A DNA stretch of 59,577 nt from Bacteroidota bacterium (GCA_013286565.1 JABDFM010000013.1:1-59577); one strand, 5' to 3'; counted from the first letter of the stretch, positions 25,903-34,820 are shown. Made by a program: numbers and translations. The notes: generated from the letters alone by a model not told the origin.

Positions 25903-27963
25903 CTACCAGATCTTTACCCTCTTATCAGGATCAAGCCACATTTTGTCGCCTTTCTTAATGTGGAAAGCTTCATAAAATTCCGGCACATCAGTGAAAGGGC
26001 CATTAACCCGCATAAAGCCCGGTGCGTGCTCGTTGGTTAGTATCTGGCTGGAGAGTGATTCTTTTCTTTCCTGCCCCAGCCAGCCTAAAGCATAGCCTAA
26101 GAAAAACCGCTGCATAGGGGTTAAGCCGTTGATGGTTTTACCTTCTTTATACTGGTCTGTTTTCTTAAACGCATCGATACCGATCACGATACCGCCCAGG
26201 TCGGCGATGTTTTCGCCTTGTGTGGCTTTGCCGTTCACATGCAGGCCGTAGATACTGTAACCGTTAAACTGGTCTATCAGCATTTGGGCGCGCTTGGTGA
26301 AGGCTACTGAATCCTGCGGTAGCCACCATCCCTTCAGGTTTCCTGCCGCATCAAATTGCCTGCCCTCATCATCAAAACCATGGGTCATTTCGTGCCCAAT
26401 GGTTGAAGCGGCGGAATAGCCATACACTACTGCATCATCAATATCGTCGTCTTTAAAACCCGGAACCATAAATTGAGCTGCAGGCAGCACGATCTCGTTA
26501 TTTGAAGGGTTGTAATAAGCATTATAGGTCTGCGGCGTAATGTCCCATTCGGTACGGTCAACCGGTTTACCGAGTTTGTTGGCTTCAAACCGGTGCCAGA
26601 AATTATTCGCGCTCATGATATTTAAAGCATATGGCCCCCGGTTAATGGTCAGGGTCGAAAAATCTTTCCATTTATCGGGATAGCCAACCTTGGGCATTAC
26701 TTTGGCCAGTTTATCATAAGCCTTTTGCTTGGTTGGTTCGCTCATCCAATCCAGCTTTTCAATATGCTCTTTAAAGCTTGTACGCATAGCTTCAACCAGC
26801 TTTACATAACGTTCCTTGGTTTTTTCGGGGAAATAATCTTTAACAAACAATTGTCCCAATACCTCACCCATCAAACCGTTCTCTTCGTCTATTACTCTTT
26901 TCCAGCGTGGAAGCTGTGTTTTTTGCCCGCGTATCACCGTGCCATAAAAACGAAAGTTTTCATCATTAAATGGCTTGCTTAAATTGGAGCCGAAGGCTGA
27001 TACCAGGTTTTTGCGCAGGTAAGCTTTCCAATCGTCAAGGCTGTAGGTTTTAAGCGCCTTATTTACCGCCCTGTAATATTCAGGCTGCCCAACGATCACC
27101 GTATCCACATTCTTATAATCCATTTTATCAAACATGGACTTCCAGTTAATATCAGGTGCCAGTTTGCTCAAGCCAGCTATCGGCATCTTGTTATAGTTAT
27201 GATAAGGGTCGCGCAGGTCTTCCAGTTTTCTTGAACTATCAGCAAGGAATTTTTCAAGACCGTATATCTTATTAGAAGCCGCAGAAGCCGTCGCATCATT
27301 CAAACCCGCCAGTTTAAATACGGTAGGTAAATGCTTTTGCTGATAATCCGTCCGGATATCAACACTATGCTGGTCTGTATTAAAATAATAATCGCGGTTT
27401 GGCAGCCCGATACCATCCTGCCCCAATTGCAATAACATTTTCGAGCTGTTTTTGGCATCCTGGCCTACGTATGCCCCTATAGGTGTTTCCACGCCGATGG
27501 TGTGCAGATGTGCAAACTCATCAACCAAACTATTGATGTCTTTTACCTGGTCAATTTTATCCAATTCAGCTTTCAGTGGCGATAAACCCTGCTTTTCAAT
27601 ATCCACCGTATCCATTCCGCTGTAATAAAAATCGCCTATCTTTTGGCTGCTGGTGCCAGTGGCTGCATTTTCTTTTAACGCGCCTTCGTTGATCTTTTTC
27701 AGTTTATCGCGCAAATCTTCTTGTACCAGGTTGCCAATCCCCCATGAGGCATAGGCAGGTGGTATAGGGTTCTTTTTGAGCCATGCACCGTTAGCATATA
27801 GGAAGAAATTGTCTCCCGGCTTCACGGTCGTGTCCATATTTTTATATATGGCATCCGTAGCTGCATAGTTTTTTTCCTTGTCTTTACATGAGTTTAATAA
27901 CCAGAGTCCTGTAACTGTGGCCGATAAGAACATAACTGTCCCGAGGTGAGTTCTTTTAAGCAT
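25903..27963 (-). CDS. pepO: M13 family metallopeptidase (PepO/neprilysin type), lipoprotein
   Basis: 686 residues from MLKRTHLGTV, with a lipoprotein signal ending LLNSC; an upstream in-frame ATG adds 12 residues. The catalytic zinc site is STIGHEMTHGFDDEGR near 520 and ENIADLGG about 60 residues later supplies the Glu ligand; the C-terminal motif KMWLDPDKRVKIW is near the usual family end. The long N-terminal helical lobe is complete. It cleaves oligopeptides in the periplasm, fitting the peptide-use theme of the window. Confidence 0.93.
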   Translation of the reverse strand: MLKRTHLGTVMFLSATVTGLWLLNSCKDKEKNYAATDAIYKNMDTTVKPGDNFFLYANGAWLKKNPIPPAYASWGIGNLVQEDLRDKLKKINEGALKENAATGTSSQKIGDFYYSGMDTVDIEKQGLSPLKAELDKIDQVKDINSLVDEFAHLHTIGVETPIGAYVGQDAKNSSKMLLQLGQDGIGLPNRDYYFNTDQHSVDIRTDYQQKHLPTVFKLAGLNDATASAASNKIYGLEKFLADSSRKLEDLRDPYHNYNKMPIAGLSKLAPDINWKSMFDKMDYKNVDTVIVGQPEYYRAVNKALKTYSLDDWKAYLRKNLVSAFGSNLSKPFNDENFRFYGTVIRGQKTQLPRWKRVIDEENGLMGEVLGQLFVKDYFPEKTKERYVKLVEAMRTSFKEHIEKLDWMSEPTKQKAYDKLAKVMPKVGYPDKWKDFSTLTINRGPYALNIMSANNFWHRFEANKLGKPVDRTEWDITPQTYNAYYNPSNNEIVLPAAQFMVPGFKDDDIDDAVVYGYSAASTIGHEMTHGFDDEGRQFDAAGNLKGWWLPQDSVAFTKRAQMLIDQFNGYSIYGLHVNGKATQGENIADLGGIVIGIDAFKKTDQYKEGKTINGLTPMQRFFLGYALGWLGQERKESLSSQILTNEHAPGFMRVNGPFTDVPEFYEAFHIKKGDKMWLDPDKRVKIW

Positions 27964-28054
27964 TTGATTTTTAATAAGTGTTTGAAATAAAATACACAAG
28001 TTGTATGTAATTGTAGACTATTGTATAGAAAAATAATATTAAAAAATAAGCAGG

Positions 28055-28297
28055 CTAATAGATTCCGTGAAAAAATCCGGATAATGATACATCGAAATAA
28101 TAACAAACTTTCCTTAATGTATCCAAACGGATATCAACTTTACCCGATTCGAGGCGGGCAATATTAATGTTGGTTTCGCTATAAAATTTTTCCTGGGTAA
28201 CCTGGTTTTGTCTTCTCAATCTTTTTATCTGTAGCGAAACTTTCTTTTTAAAAGCATCTTCTGAGTTGTTAAGATATTCAAAATCAGTAAGTAGCAT
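28055..28297 (-). CDS. XRE family helix-turn-helix regulator
   Basis: 80 residues: LRRQNQVTQEKFYSETNINI and ARLESGKVDIRLDTLRKV form the five-helix XRE fold, ending with YFDVSLSGFFHGIY. No other domain is attached, so it is a stand-alone DNA-binding protein. It is 90 bases upstream of the M13 peptidase gene in the same direction. Its target is unknown; the single-domain size suits an autoregulator. Confidence 0.85.
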   Translation of the reverse strand: MLLTDFEYLNNSEDAFKKKVSLQIKRLRRQNQVTQEKFYSETNINIARLESGKVDIRLDTLRKVCYYFDVSLSGFFHGIY

Positions 28298-28441
28298 ATT
28301 TTATGTTGATTTATAGATTGGTATTGAACGCAATCTAATTAAATAAATTATTAAACTAATTTTTACGTTGATAAAATCAGTCAGGGGATAAATTTATAAA
28401 ATTCTGACGTATTAGTCATTGGCTCGATATAATTATGGCTT

Positions 28442-28629
28442 TACTTTTGTTTATTGATTTGTGACTCTGCGTCTAATCTTAGGAAAAAAATATATTTCAT
28501 CTACCTATGAAAGACTTTTTTTTGAATTCTCAGACACCCAGGCTGAGGTTTTTTGTTCTTTGTTTTGGGTTTAATCAATAGTTTAAATTAATTAGGGGAA
28601 AGAGAACTTCAAAAGAGTTCTCTTTTTTT
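28442..28629 (+). ncRNA. Candidate small RNA with promoter and terminator
   Basis: The 392-base stretch between the XRE and acyl-CoA dehydrogenase starts has no supported ORF. TTG at 28420-28422 and TACTTTTG (28442-28449) make a promoter with normal spacing. Within the presumed transcript, TATTGATT (28452-28459) pairs with AATCAATA (28573-28580), TTTCAT with ATGAAA (28495-28512), CTCAG with CTGAG (28529-28547), and a strong hairpin plus T-run ends it at 28629. The outer stem starts close to the likely transcription start, so its 5' edge is uncertain. The size (about 175 nt) and closing stem recall 6S-like RNAs, but I cannot assign a family. Confidence 0.4.
28601..28629 (+). terminator. Intrinsic terminator of the candidate small RNA
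   Basis: AGAGAACT and AGTTCTCT form an 8-bp stem around TCAAAAG, followed by seven T. It lies upstream of, not after, a coding gene in the plus direction, so it must end a short transcript. Confidence 0.85.
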
Positions 28630-28663
28630 ATGCATATATTTCGTTACTATGCATGCATAACAT

Positions 28664-28671
28664 TATTTTTG
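28664..28671 (+). promoter_or_regulatory. -7 promoter element of the acyl-CoA dehydrogenase gene
   Basis: TATTTTTG matches TAnnTTTG fully, 18 bases before the ATG chosen for the gene and after the terminator at 28629. This supports the later start at 28690. Confidence 0.5.
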
Positions 28672-28689
28672 ACCTACAAATTTCTACCT

Positions 28690-29829
28690 ATGCATTTTGA
28701 ATTATCCGAAGAACAAATAATGATACGCCAGGCTGCCCGTGATTTTGCGCAGGCAGAACTGAAGCCGGGCGTAATAGAGCGTGATGAACATCAGAAGTTC
28801 CCGACCGAACAAATAAAAAAATTAGGCGAGTTAGGCTTTTTGGGTATGATGGTATCGCCTAAATACGGTGGTAGCGGCATGGATGCCATATCCTATGTGC
28901 TGGCGATGGAAGAGCTTTCCAAAGTAGATGCATCCGCTTCTGTGGTGGTTTCGGTAAATAATTCATTGGTGTGCTTTGGGATAGAAAAGTTTGGGAATGA
29001 AGCACAGAAGGAAAAATACCTGGTTCCATTAGCCAGTGGCGAAAAAATAGGCGCTTTTTGTTTGTCTGAGCCCGAGGCTGGTTCTGATGCTACCTCGCAG
29101 AAAACTACAGCTATTGACATGGGCGATCATTACCTGGTTAACGGCACCAAAAACTGGATCACCAACGGCAGCACAGCATCCACCTACCTGGTAATTGCAC
29201 AAACCGACAAGGCAAAAAAACATCACGGCATCAATGTGCTGATCATGGAAAAGGGGATGGAAGGATTTACAATCGGCCCCAAAGAAAATAAACTGGGCAT
29301 ACGCGGATCAGACACGCACTCGCTCATGTTCACCGATGTTAAAGTGCCTAAGGAAAACCGTATCGGCGAAGACGGTTTTGGTTTTAAGTTCGCCATGCAA
29401 ACGCTCGAAGGCGGGCGCATAGGGATAGCCTCACAAGCCCTGGGCATTGCATCAGGTGCGTATGAGCTGGCCCTGCAATATTCTAAAGAGCGTAAAGCGT
29501 TCGGAAAAACAATATCTGATCTGCAGGCCATCCAGTTTAAACTGGCCGATATGGCAACCGAAATTGAAGCCGCCCGGTTAATGTGTTTGAAAGCGGCCTG
29601 GCTGAAAGATAACGGCCTGCCGTATGCCCAGGCCAGTTCAATGGCCAAATTATACGCGTCAGATGTAGCTATGCGGACAACAGTTGAGGCGGTGCAAATA
29701 CACGGCGGGTATGGATTTGTAAAAGAGTACCATGTGGAACGTTTAATGCGCGATGCCAAGATTACCCAGATATATGAAGGTACCTCTGAAATTCAAAAGA
29801 TTGTCATTTCCCGCGAAGTGCTGAAATAA
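28690..29829 (+). CDS. Acyl-CoA dehydrogenase
   Basis: 379 residues from MHFELSEEQIMIRQ; an earlier ATG 60 bases upstream lies before the promoter element. It has the full family pattern: FAD-binding FCLSEPEAGSDATS near 130, WITNGSTA, the helical C-terminal domain (GYGFVKEYHVERLMRDAKI) and catalytic Glu in IYEGTSEIQ near 365. This is the short/branched-chain type that oxidises acyl-CoA thioesters in the cytosol with electron transfer flavoprotein. The small coiled-coil gene follows after 26 bases. Confidence 0.95.
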   Translation: MHFELSEEQIMIRQAARDFAQAELKPGVIERDEHQKFPTEQIKKLGELGFLGMMVSPKYGGSGMDAISYVLAMEELSKVDASASVVVSVNNSLVCFGIEKFGNEAQKEKYLVPLASGEKIGAFCLSEPEAGSDATSQKTTAIDMGDHYLVNGTKNWITNGSTASTYLVIAQTDKAKKHHGINVLIMEKGMEGFTIGPKENKLGIRGSDTHSLMFTDVKVPKENRIGEDGFGFKFAMQTLEGGRIGIASQALGIASGAYELALQYSKERKAFGKTISDLQAIQFKLADMATEIEAARLMCLKAAWLKDNGLPYAQASSMAKLYASDVAMRTTVEAVQIHGGYGFVKEYHVERLMRDAKITQIYEGTSEIQKIVISREVLK

Positions 29830-29855
29830 TAGAGGTTAATTTAATAGATTTGTGT

Positions 29856-30179
29856 ATGACAGATAAAGATCTATTAGTGGTTGTTTCAGAAATGCTTAGA
29901 AAGCAGGATCAGCAATCTGAAAAATTGGATGAGCATTCAGAAATACTGAATCAACATACTGGTATTTTAAATCAGCACACTGAGATATTGAATCTGCATA
30001 CAAGCCTGATCAACGAAACTAATGCTACGCTCAAGCAATTTATGGAAGTTTCAATTCAGCAGTTTCAGCAGCAGCAGCAATTTAACGAACGATTTTTAGC
30101 CCAGTTAAACTTGCAGCAACAATTCAATGAAAAGTTTTTAGATAAGCTGGGTGATATCGAAAAATCCTTAAATAAATAA
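29856..30179 (+). CDS. Small coiled-coil protein with heptad repeats
   Basis: 107 residues from the ATG at 29856; a TTG six bases upstream could also serve. Residues about 23-50 contain four seven-residue units of the form H-(S/T)-x-I-L-N-Q (EILNQHT, GILNQHT, EILNLHT, SLINE), a strict heptad pattern, followed by a Gln-rich segment (QQFQQQQQF) and a second near-repeat (LQQQFNEKFL). It should form a parallel coiled coil in the cytosol. No known family or function; it may be co-transcribed with the dehydrogenase. Confidence 0.7.
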   Translation: MTDKDLLVVVSEMLRKQDQQSEKLDEHSEILNQHTGILNQHTEILNLHTSLINETNATLKQFMEVSIQQFQQQQQFNERFLAQLNLQQQFNEKFLDKLGDIEKSLNK

Positions 30180-30195
30180 TTCTAACCTTGTTCCT

Positions 30196-31428
30196 ATGTA
30201 TAAGCAATATTTTGTTGTTCTGATATTTCTTTTTTTCTTTTCTGCACTCTGTACAGCCCAAAGCAAATTAAAGACCGGTATCTGGTGGGGCGGTTTAAAA
30301 ACATCCTCGGGTAATGAGCTTCCTTTTAATTTTGAAGTGAAAGAGGTTGATGGCAAGCAGCAATTGGCCATCATCAATGGCTTTGAACGGTTCAAAGTAA
30401 CCGACATCAGCCAAAAGGACGACTCCGTTTTTATTCACATGCCTCTTTTCAATTCAGAATTTAAATTAAAATTTAACGGAGATGTTTTAAAAGGAAAATG
30501 GATAAAGCATTTGGGCGATAAAGACGCGACGATGGATTTTATCGCTGTTCCCGGACAGGCATGGCGCTTTTCCAATACAACTGAAAAACCTGCTTTGAAT
30601 ATTACAGGCAGATGGTCGGCAGTATTTGGCGAAGGCGCGTCAAAAGATATTACCGTCGGCGAATTTAAGCAGATCGGCTCAAAGGTAACAGGCACATTTT
30701 TAACCACTACAGGCGATTACCGCTACCTGGAAGGGCAGGTTGTAAAGGATAAATTATACCTGTCCACCTTTGATGGTGGCCATGCGTTTTTGTTCACGGC
30801 CACTATAAAATCTGACAACACAATGGTTGACGGTAAATTTTATTCAGGCTATTCGGGCCTTGATAAATGGACAGCGGTAAAGAACGCTAATGCCAAATTG
30901 CCGGATGCTTATTCATTAACTTATTTAAAACCCGGATACAAAAAAATAGCTTTTACTTTTCCGGATATAAATGGCAAAAAGGTTTCTCTTACTGATGAAC
31001 AGTTTAAAGGTAAGGTAGTTATCGTCCAGATAATGGGCTCGTGGTGCCCAAATTGCATGGACGAAACATCGTACCTGGTCAATTATTATAAAAAATTCCA
31101 TCCCAAAGGGGTAGAAATTGTAGGCCTGGCTTACGAGCGTACCACCAATTTTGCCAAATCAAAACCAACGCTTGAGCAATTGAAGAACAGGTTTAATATC
31201 CCATATCCTTTATTGATCACAGGCTATACCCCAACTGGCGGCGACCCGCAAAAAAGCCTTCCTATGCTGGCTGATTTTAAAGGATTTCCCACTACCATAA
31301 TTATTGATAAAAATGGCGATGTACGCAAGATACACACCGGTTTCAGCGGGCCGGGTACCGGGAAATATTTTTCAGATTTTGTAACTGAGTTTGATAAGTT
31401 GACGAACGATTTGCTGGCAGAAAAATAA
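30196..31428 (+). CDS. TlpA-like thioredoxin-domain protein, secreted
   Basis: 410 residues with a signal peptide ending CTAQ. The C-terminal 170 residues are a TlpA/ResA-type thioredoxin domain with redox motif GSWCPNCMDE near residue 285 and the cis-Pro in GFPTTII. The N-terminal 220 residues form a beta-rich domain with two similar halves (SVFIHMPLF..., KITGTFLTTTGDYRYLEG) found in other Bacteroidota TlpA proteins. It would reduce or isomerise disulfides in the periplasm. An inverted repeat follows the stop. Confidence 0.88.
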   Translation: MYKQYFVVLIFLFFFSALCTAQSKLKTGIWWGGLKTSSGNELPFNFEVKEVDGKQQLAIINGFERFKVTDISQKDDSVFIHMPLFNSEFKLKFNGDVLKGKWIKHLGDKDATMDFIAVPGQAWRFSNTTEKPALNITGRWSAVFGEGASKDITVGEFKQIGSKVTGTFLTTTGDYRYLEGQVVKDKLYLSTFDGGHAFLFTATIKSDNTMVDGKFYSGYSGLDKWTAVKNANAKLPDAYSLTYLKPGYKKIAFTFPDINGKKVSLTDEQFKGKVVIVQIMGSWCPNCMDETSYLVNYYKKFHPKGVEIVGLAYERTTNFAKSKPTLEQLKNRFNIPYPLLITGYTPTGGDPQKSLPMLADFKGFPTTIIIDKNGDVRKIHTGFSGPGTGKYFSDFVTEFDKLTNDLLAEK

Positions 31429-31430
31429 TC

Positions 31431-31497
31431 TGTAGAGACGCAATACTTTGCGTCTCTATAAAACATTCTTCAAGACGCAAAGTATTGCGTCTCTACA
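31431..31497. repeat. GAGACGC inverted repeat (family F, copy 2)
   Basis: Two perfect 25-base arms with a 17-base spacer; the arms share their core with those at 18457-18525. The element fills the entire gap between the convergent tlpA-like and pepT genes, ending exactly at the pepT stop codon, so it doubles as a terminator. Confidence 0.9.
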
Positions 31498-32751
31498 TCA
31501 GGCATTCTCTTCCCATATCATACACAAATGCAAGATCGTTTCAACGGCCTTTTGCATATCCTGTACCGATACCCATTCCTGTTTGCTGTGAAAGGCGTGC
31601 TCGCCTGCAAAAATATTAGGACAGGGTAGCCCCATAAACGACAGTCGCGATCCATCCGTGCCACCCCTGATGCTGCATAGCTTCGCATTTAGCCCGGCGC
31701 GTTTCATGGCTTCCATCCCATACTCAACAATTTGCGGGTGTTTATCCAATACACTTTTCATATTTCGGTATTGCGGTTTGGTTTGTAGTTCATAAGACGA
31801 ACCGGGAAATCTTTTGAGAACCTCATCAGCCACCCTGCGGATAGTATTAGCATGATCGATCAGTTTTTCGTCCTCAAAATCACGGATAATAAAATCTATT
31901 GTGGCAGTTTCAACATGCCCCTCAATACCAACCGGGTGCACAAAACCCTGCATATTTTCAGTCCCTTCGGGTGATAGGTCGTAGGGTAGAGCAGCCACAA
32001 TTTGGGCGGCTATTTTAATGACGCTTTGCATTTTGCCTTTTGCAAAACCAGGGTGGGCGCTAATACCATGAATAGTGAGCTTTGTGCCATCAGCTGAGAA
32101 CGTTTCATTTTCCATGTTACCCGCACTTTCGCCATCCATGGTATAGCCTGCATAAGCGGCTAACTTTTCAATATCTACTTTATCCACCCCACGCCCAATT
32201 TCCTCATCAGGGGTGAACAATATCCTTATTTTCCCGTGTCTGATTTCGGGGTGATTCATCAACTGATAACAGGCATCCATGATTTCGGCCACCCCGGCTT
32301 TATTATCGGCGCCCAGTAAGGTGTTGCCACTTGCGGTAACTATGTCATTGCCTATCTGATTTTTCAGATCAGGATGACCCATCAGTTTGATAATTTGCGA
32401 AGGATCATCAGGCAATACCAGGTCTTGCCCCTTGTAATTCTTGTGGACAATGGGCTTTACATTAGTTCCGCTGCAATCGGGCGCGGTATCCATGTGTGAG
32501 CAAAAACAAATTACAGGTATGGCTGCTTTATTGGTGTTGGAGGGTACGGTGGCATACACATAACCGTGCTCATCAATGTGCGCATCATGTAACCCTATCT
32601 CAATTAATTCGTTTACAAGTAAACGGCCTAAGTTTTTCTGTTTTTCAGTAGATGGACAGGTATCAGATTGAGGATCGGATTGGGTATCAATGGTCACATA
32701 GCGCAAAAAACGCTCTGTAACCGTAAAATTTAATGATGAATTTAAATTCAT
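31498..32751 (-). CDS. pepT: Peptidase T (tripeptide aminopeptidase), M20 family
   Basis: 417 residues, family length. Zinc-site motifs are in order: CFCSHMDTAPD near 83, LLGADNKAGVAE near 145, FTPDEEIGRGVD near 180 and YTMDGESAGNME near 203, with the late His in AGEHAFHSKQE near 385. It removes N-terminal residues from tripeptides in the cytosol. No signal peptide. It is convergent with the tlpA-like gene and divergent from the next barrel gene, so it stands alone. Confidence 0.95.
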   Translation of the reverse strand: MNLNSSLNFTVTERFLRYVTIDTQSDPQSDTCPSTEKQKNLGRLLVNELIEIGLHDAHIDEHGYVYATVPSNTNKAAIPVICFCSHMDTAPDCSGTNVKPIVHKNYKGQDLVLPDDPSQIIKLMGHPDLKNQIGNDIVTASGNTLLGADNKAGVAEIMDACYQLMNHPEIRHGKIRILFTPDEEIGRGVDKVDIEKLAAYAGYTMDGESAGNMENETFSADGTKLTIHGISAHPGFAKGKMQSVIKIAAQIVAALPYDLSPEGTENMQGFVHPVGIEGHVETATIDFIIRDFEDEKLIDHANTIRRVADEVLKRFPGSSYELQTKPQYRNMKSVLDKHPQIVEYGMEAMKRAGLNAKLCSIRGGTDGSRLSFMGLPCPNIFAGEHAFHSKQEWVSVQDMQKAVETILHLCMIWEENA

Positions 32752-32841
32752 ATAAAGGGTTTATATTAGCAGAAATTATATTTTTGACAAAACCTTGGAA
32801 TAGTACAACAAAAATTGTAAAATATTGATTAAAATTAGGCA

Positions 32842-33609
32842 TTGAAAAAATTCATTTTATTTTTCGTTTTTGTACTCCCGGCAATTATTGTAAAAGCCCA
32901 GGAAGGTTATAATTATAAAGAATTTGCCATTGGTTTAGATCTGAGTTACGAACGCGGTTATACCAACGTGCAAAGGCAGGATAATCACATTTCTGAAAAT
33001 GTAAATTTCACTTACAATTATAGCCCTTATATCCCTGTTACGGCTGAATTGCAGTTTGGTACGCTATCCGGTGGTGGCCTTACCCCCAAAACAGACAGAT
33101 ACGGGCGCCAGTATTCTAATCAGTATGAAGCTTTTTTAGTGCATGCCGATTTCCAGTTGGGCGAGGTGATCGATTACTCAGAAAGTGATCTGTTAAATAT
33201 TGTAAAAAACTTGTATTTCGGTAGCGGGATAGGTTTTGTGTTTAATAACAATACGGTACAGCGTACGAATATATATTATGGCGAACCCGGCTTACCCGGT
33301 GGAGGCAAGTATCCAAACTATGGTAGTAAAGATTATGTTTTCCCCGGTTCGGATAATAGCATCAATTTAACGATCCCTTTGAGGTTCGGCTACGAATTTA
33401 AAATATATAACGACTTCCAGGAACCCTACATGGCTATCGATCTCGGGTATGTACATAACTTAGTATTTGGTGAGGGACTTGATGGCTATGATGACCCATC
33501 CAACAAGTTTAAGAATAATGCCACCAACCAATACCGGCAGATCACTATCGGGGTTAAATTTAACTTTGGTAACATCACCTCGTTCAATAAGTTAATAAGG
33601 CGTTTTTAG
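32842..33609 (+). CDS. Outer-membrane beta-barrel protein
   Basis: 255 residues. The start codon is TTG, followed by a good signal peptide (KKFILFFVFVLPAIIVKAQ), and no ATG gives a better one. The mature part has alternating strands (AIGLDLSYERGYT, VTAELQFGTLSGGG, LRFGYEFKIY) and ends in QITIGVKFNFGN, typical of an 8-10 strand barrel. It may function in nutrient passage or adhesion. A TATTTTTG element at 32779-32786 is a plausible -7 box. The next gene begins 4 bases after the stop, so the pair is probably co-transcribed. Confidence 0.8.
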   Translation: MKKFILFFVFVLPAIIVKAQEGYNYKEFAIGLDLSYERGYTNVQRQDNHISENVNFTYNYSPYIPVTAELQFGTLSGGGLTPKTDRYGRQYSNQYEAFLVHADFQLGEVIDYSESDLLNIVKNLYFGSGIGFVFNNNTVQRTNIYYGEPGLPGGGKYPNYGSKDYVFPGSDNSINLTIPLRFGYEFKIYNDFQEPYMAIDLGYVHNLVFGEGLDGYDDPSNKFKNNATNQYRQITIGVKFNFGNITSFNKLIRRF

Positions 33610-33613
33610 TAGC

Positions 33614-33967
33614 TTGAATATAGAAGAACTACGCGATTATTGCCTCGAAAAGCCTGGGGTAACCGAGGGCTTGCCCTTTGGCGAGGATACTTTGGTGTTT
33701 AAAGTAGGCGAAAAACTTTTCCTGCTTACCAGCATTTCCGACAGCACTCATTTTAACGTAAAGTGCGATCCCGAACTGGCGGTCGAACTCCGCGAGCACC
33801 ACCCCGAAGTACAGCCCGGCTACCACATGAACAAAAAGCATTGGAACACCGTCCGCACAGATGGCGGCCTAACCCGTAAGCAGGTATGCGATATGATCGA
33901 TGACTCGTATGACCTGGTGCTCAACAGCCTGCCGAAAAACATCCGGGCGCAGATAAGCAATTCCTGA
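33614..33967 (+). CDS. MmcQ/YjbR family protein
   Basis: 117 residues, beginning with a second TTG start. The family pattern is clear: LRDYCLEKPGVTEGLPFG, then FKVGEKLFLLTS, VKCDPELAVELRE and PGYHMNKKHWNTV. The fold is the CyaY-like DNA-binding fold; its biological role is unknown. It follows the barrel gene by 4 bases. Confidence 0.9.
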   Translation: MNIEELRDYCLEKPGVTEGLPFGEDTLVFKVGEKLFLLTSISDSTHFNVKCDPELAVELREHHPEVQPGYHMNKKHWNTVRTDGGLTRKQVCDMIDDSYDLVLNSLPKNIRAQISNS

Positions 33968-34036
33968 CTGTCTGTTTTTCTGGGTGTTAGTTAAACTTTA
34001 CCCCAACAAAGCAATCCAATAGCTGTTTAACAAGCA

Positions 34037-34750
34037 ATGAAGGATTTCTACTACATCCTCGGAACAGCCAGTAATGCAACCCCGCCCGAGATCGATGCGG
34101 CTTACCAGAAACTCGCGCGTAAATTCCGGCAGGGCGATGGTGAGGATGACGACTTTATGGATGCCCATTTCCGCGAGATCGCCGAGGCTTATGATGTATT
34201 GCAGGATGCCCGCCGCCGCAGCAAGTATGACGCAGCTTTCAAGAAAAACCAAAAGAAGTACCTGTCCGTTTTCAAACTAAAATACCTAAACATTGCGGTA
34301 GCCATAACATTCCTGGCAGTTACGGCCCTGTTTGCCGATTATGTGATCCGAACCATCCGCGGTCACGAGGGCAAGAAGGCCGTTGTCCCAAAGCCAGCAG
34401 TACCTGCAACGCCTGTGGTTTTATCACACCCCAAAAAGCATCACAAGTTTGTCACCCTCCTTGTGAAAAAACATCCGGCTAAAATCGATTCAATTCCAAA
34501 ACACCCACAACAAGCTATCCCGATAGCTGCACCTAAACCAACCCCTGATTCCACTTACACCGCCACGCTGCACGCCAATATCACCGGTATCGTTTACCTG
34601 CACCAATCGCCAAATTACACTTCAGCCGTGCTAACAAAAATTCCAGATGCGGCACAGGTACGCGTCCTGCAAAAAGGGAAGATTTTCTATAAAGTGATGT
34701 TTAACGACCAAACCGGATATGTGCTTAAAAGTTGCATTGAGGGGAAATAA
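34037..34750 (+). CDS. J-domain-like protein without HPD, with SH3-like domain
   Basis: 237 residues. Residues 1-62 resemble the DnaJ J-domain (FYYILGTASNATPPEIDAAY, then AEAYDVLQDARRRSKYD) but the segment where HPD should stand reads RQGDGEDDD, so Hsp70 stimulation is unlikely. A transmembrane segment follows near 78-98, then a Pro/Lys-rich linker, and a C-terminal SH3b-like domain (about 175-237; YLHQSPNYTSAVLTKIPDAA). The N-terminus would lie in the cytosol and the SH3-like domain outside. Similar fused proteins exist in the phylum; function unknown. Confidence 0.75.
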   Translation: MKDFYYILGTASNATPPEIDAAYQKLARKFRQGDGEDDDFMDAHFREIAEAYDVLQDARRRSKYDAAFKKNQKKYLSVFKLKYLNIAVAITFLAVTALFADYVIRTIRGHEGKKAVVPKPAVPATPVVLSHPKKHHKFVTLLVKKHPAKIDSIPKHPQQAIPIAAPKPTPDSTYTATLHANITGIVYLHQSPNYTSAVLTKIPDAAQVRVLQKGKIFYKVMFNDQTGYVLKSCIEGK

Positions 34751-34790
34751 TAAACCCACCTGTCATTTTGAAATAACCCAACATTGGCAT

Positions 34791-34820
34791 CGCAGGGTCC
34801 TCTTTGAGAGAGACCCTGCG
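34791..34820. repeat. GCAGGGTC hairpin element
   Basis: CGCAGGGTC and GACCCTGCG pair as a 9-bp stem, continued by CTCT/AGAG with one bulged base around a TTG loop. No T-run follows. It resembles REP-like single hairpins of intergenic DNA. Confidence 0.6.

Noticed and set aside
29223..29759. 178-codon minus-strand frame inside the acyl-CoA dehydrogenase gene
   Set aside because: Antisense to a highly conserved enzyme, no recognisable domain.
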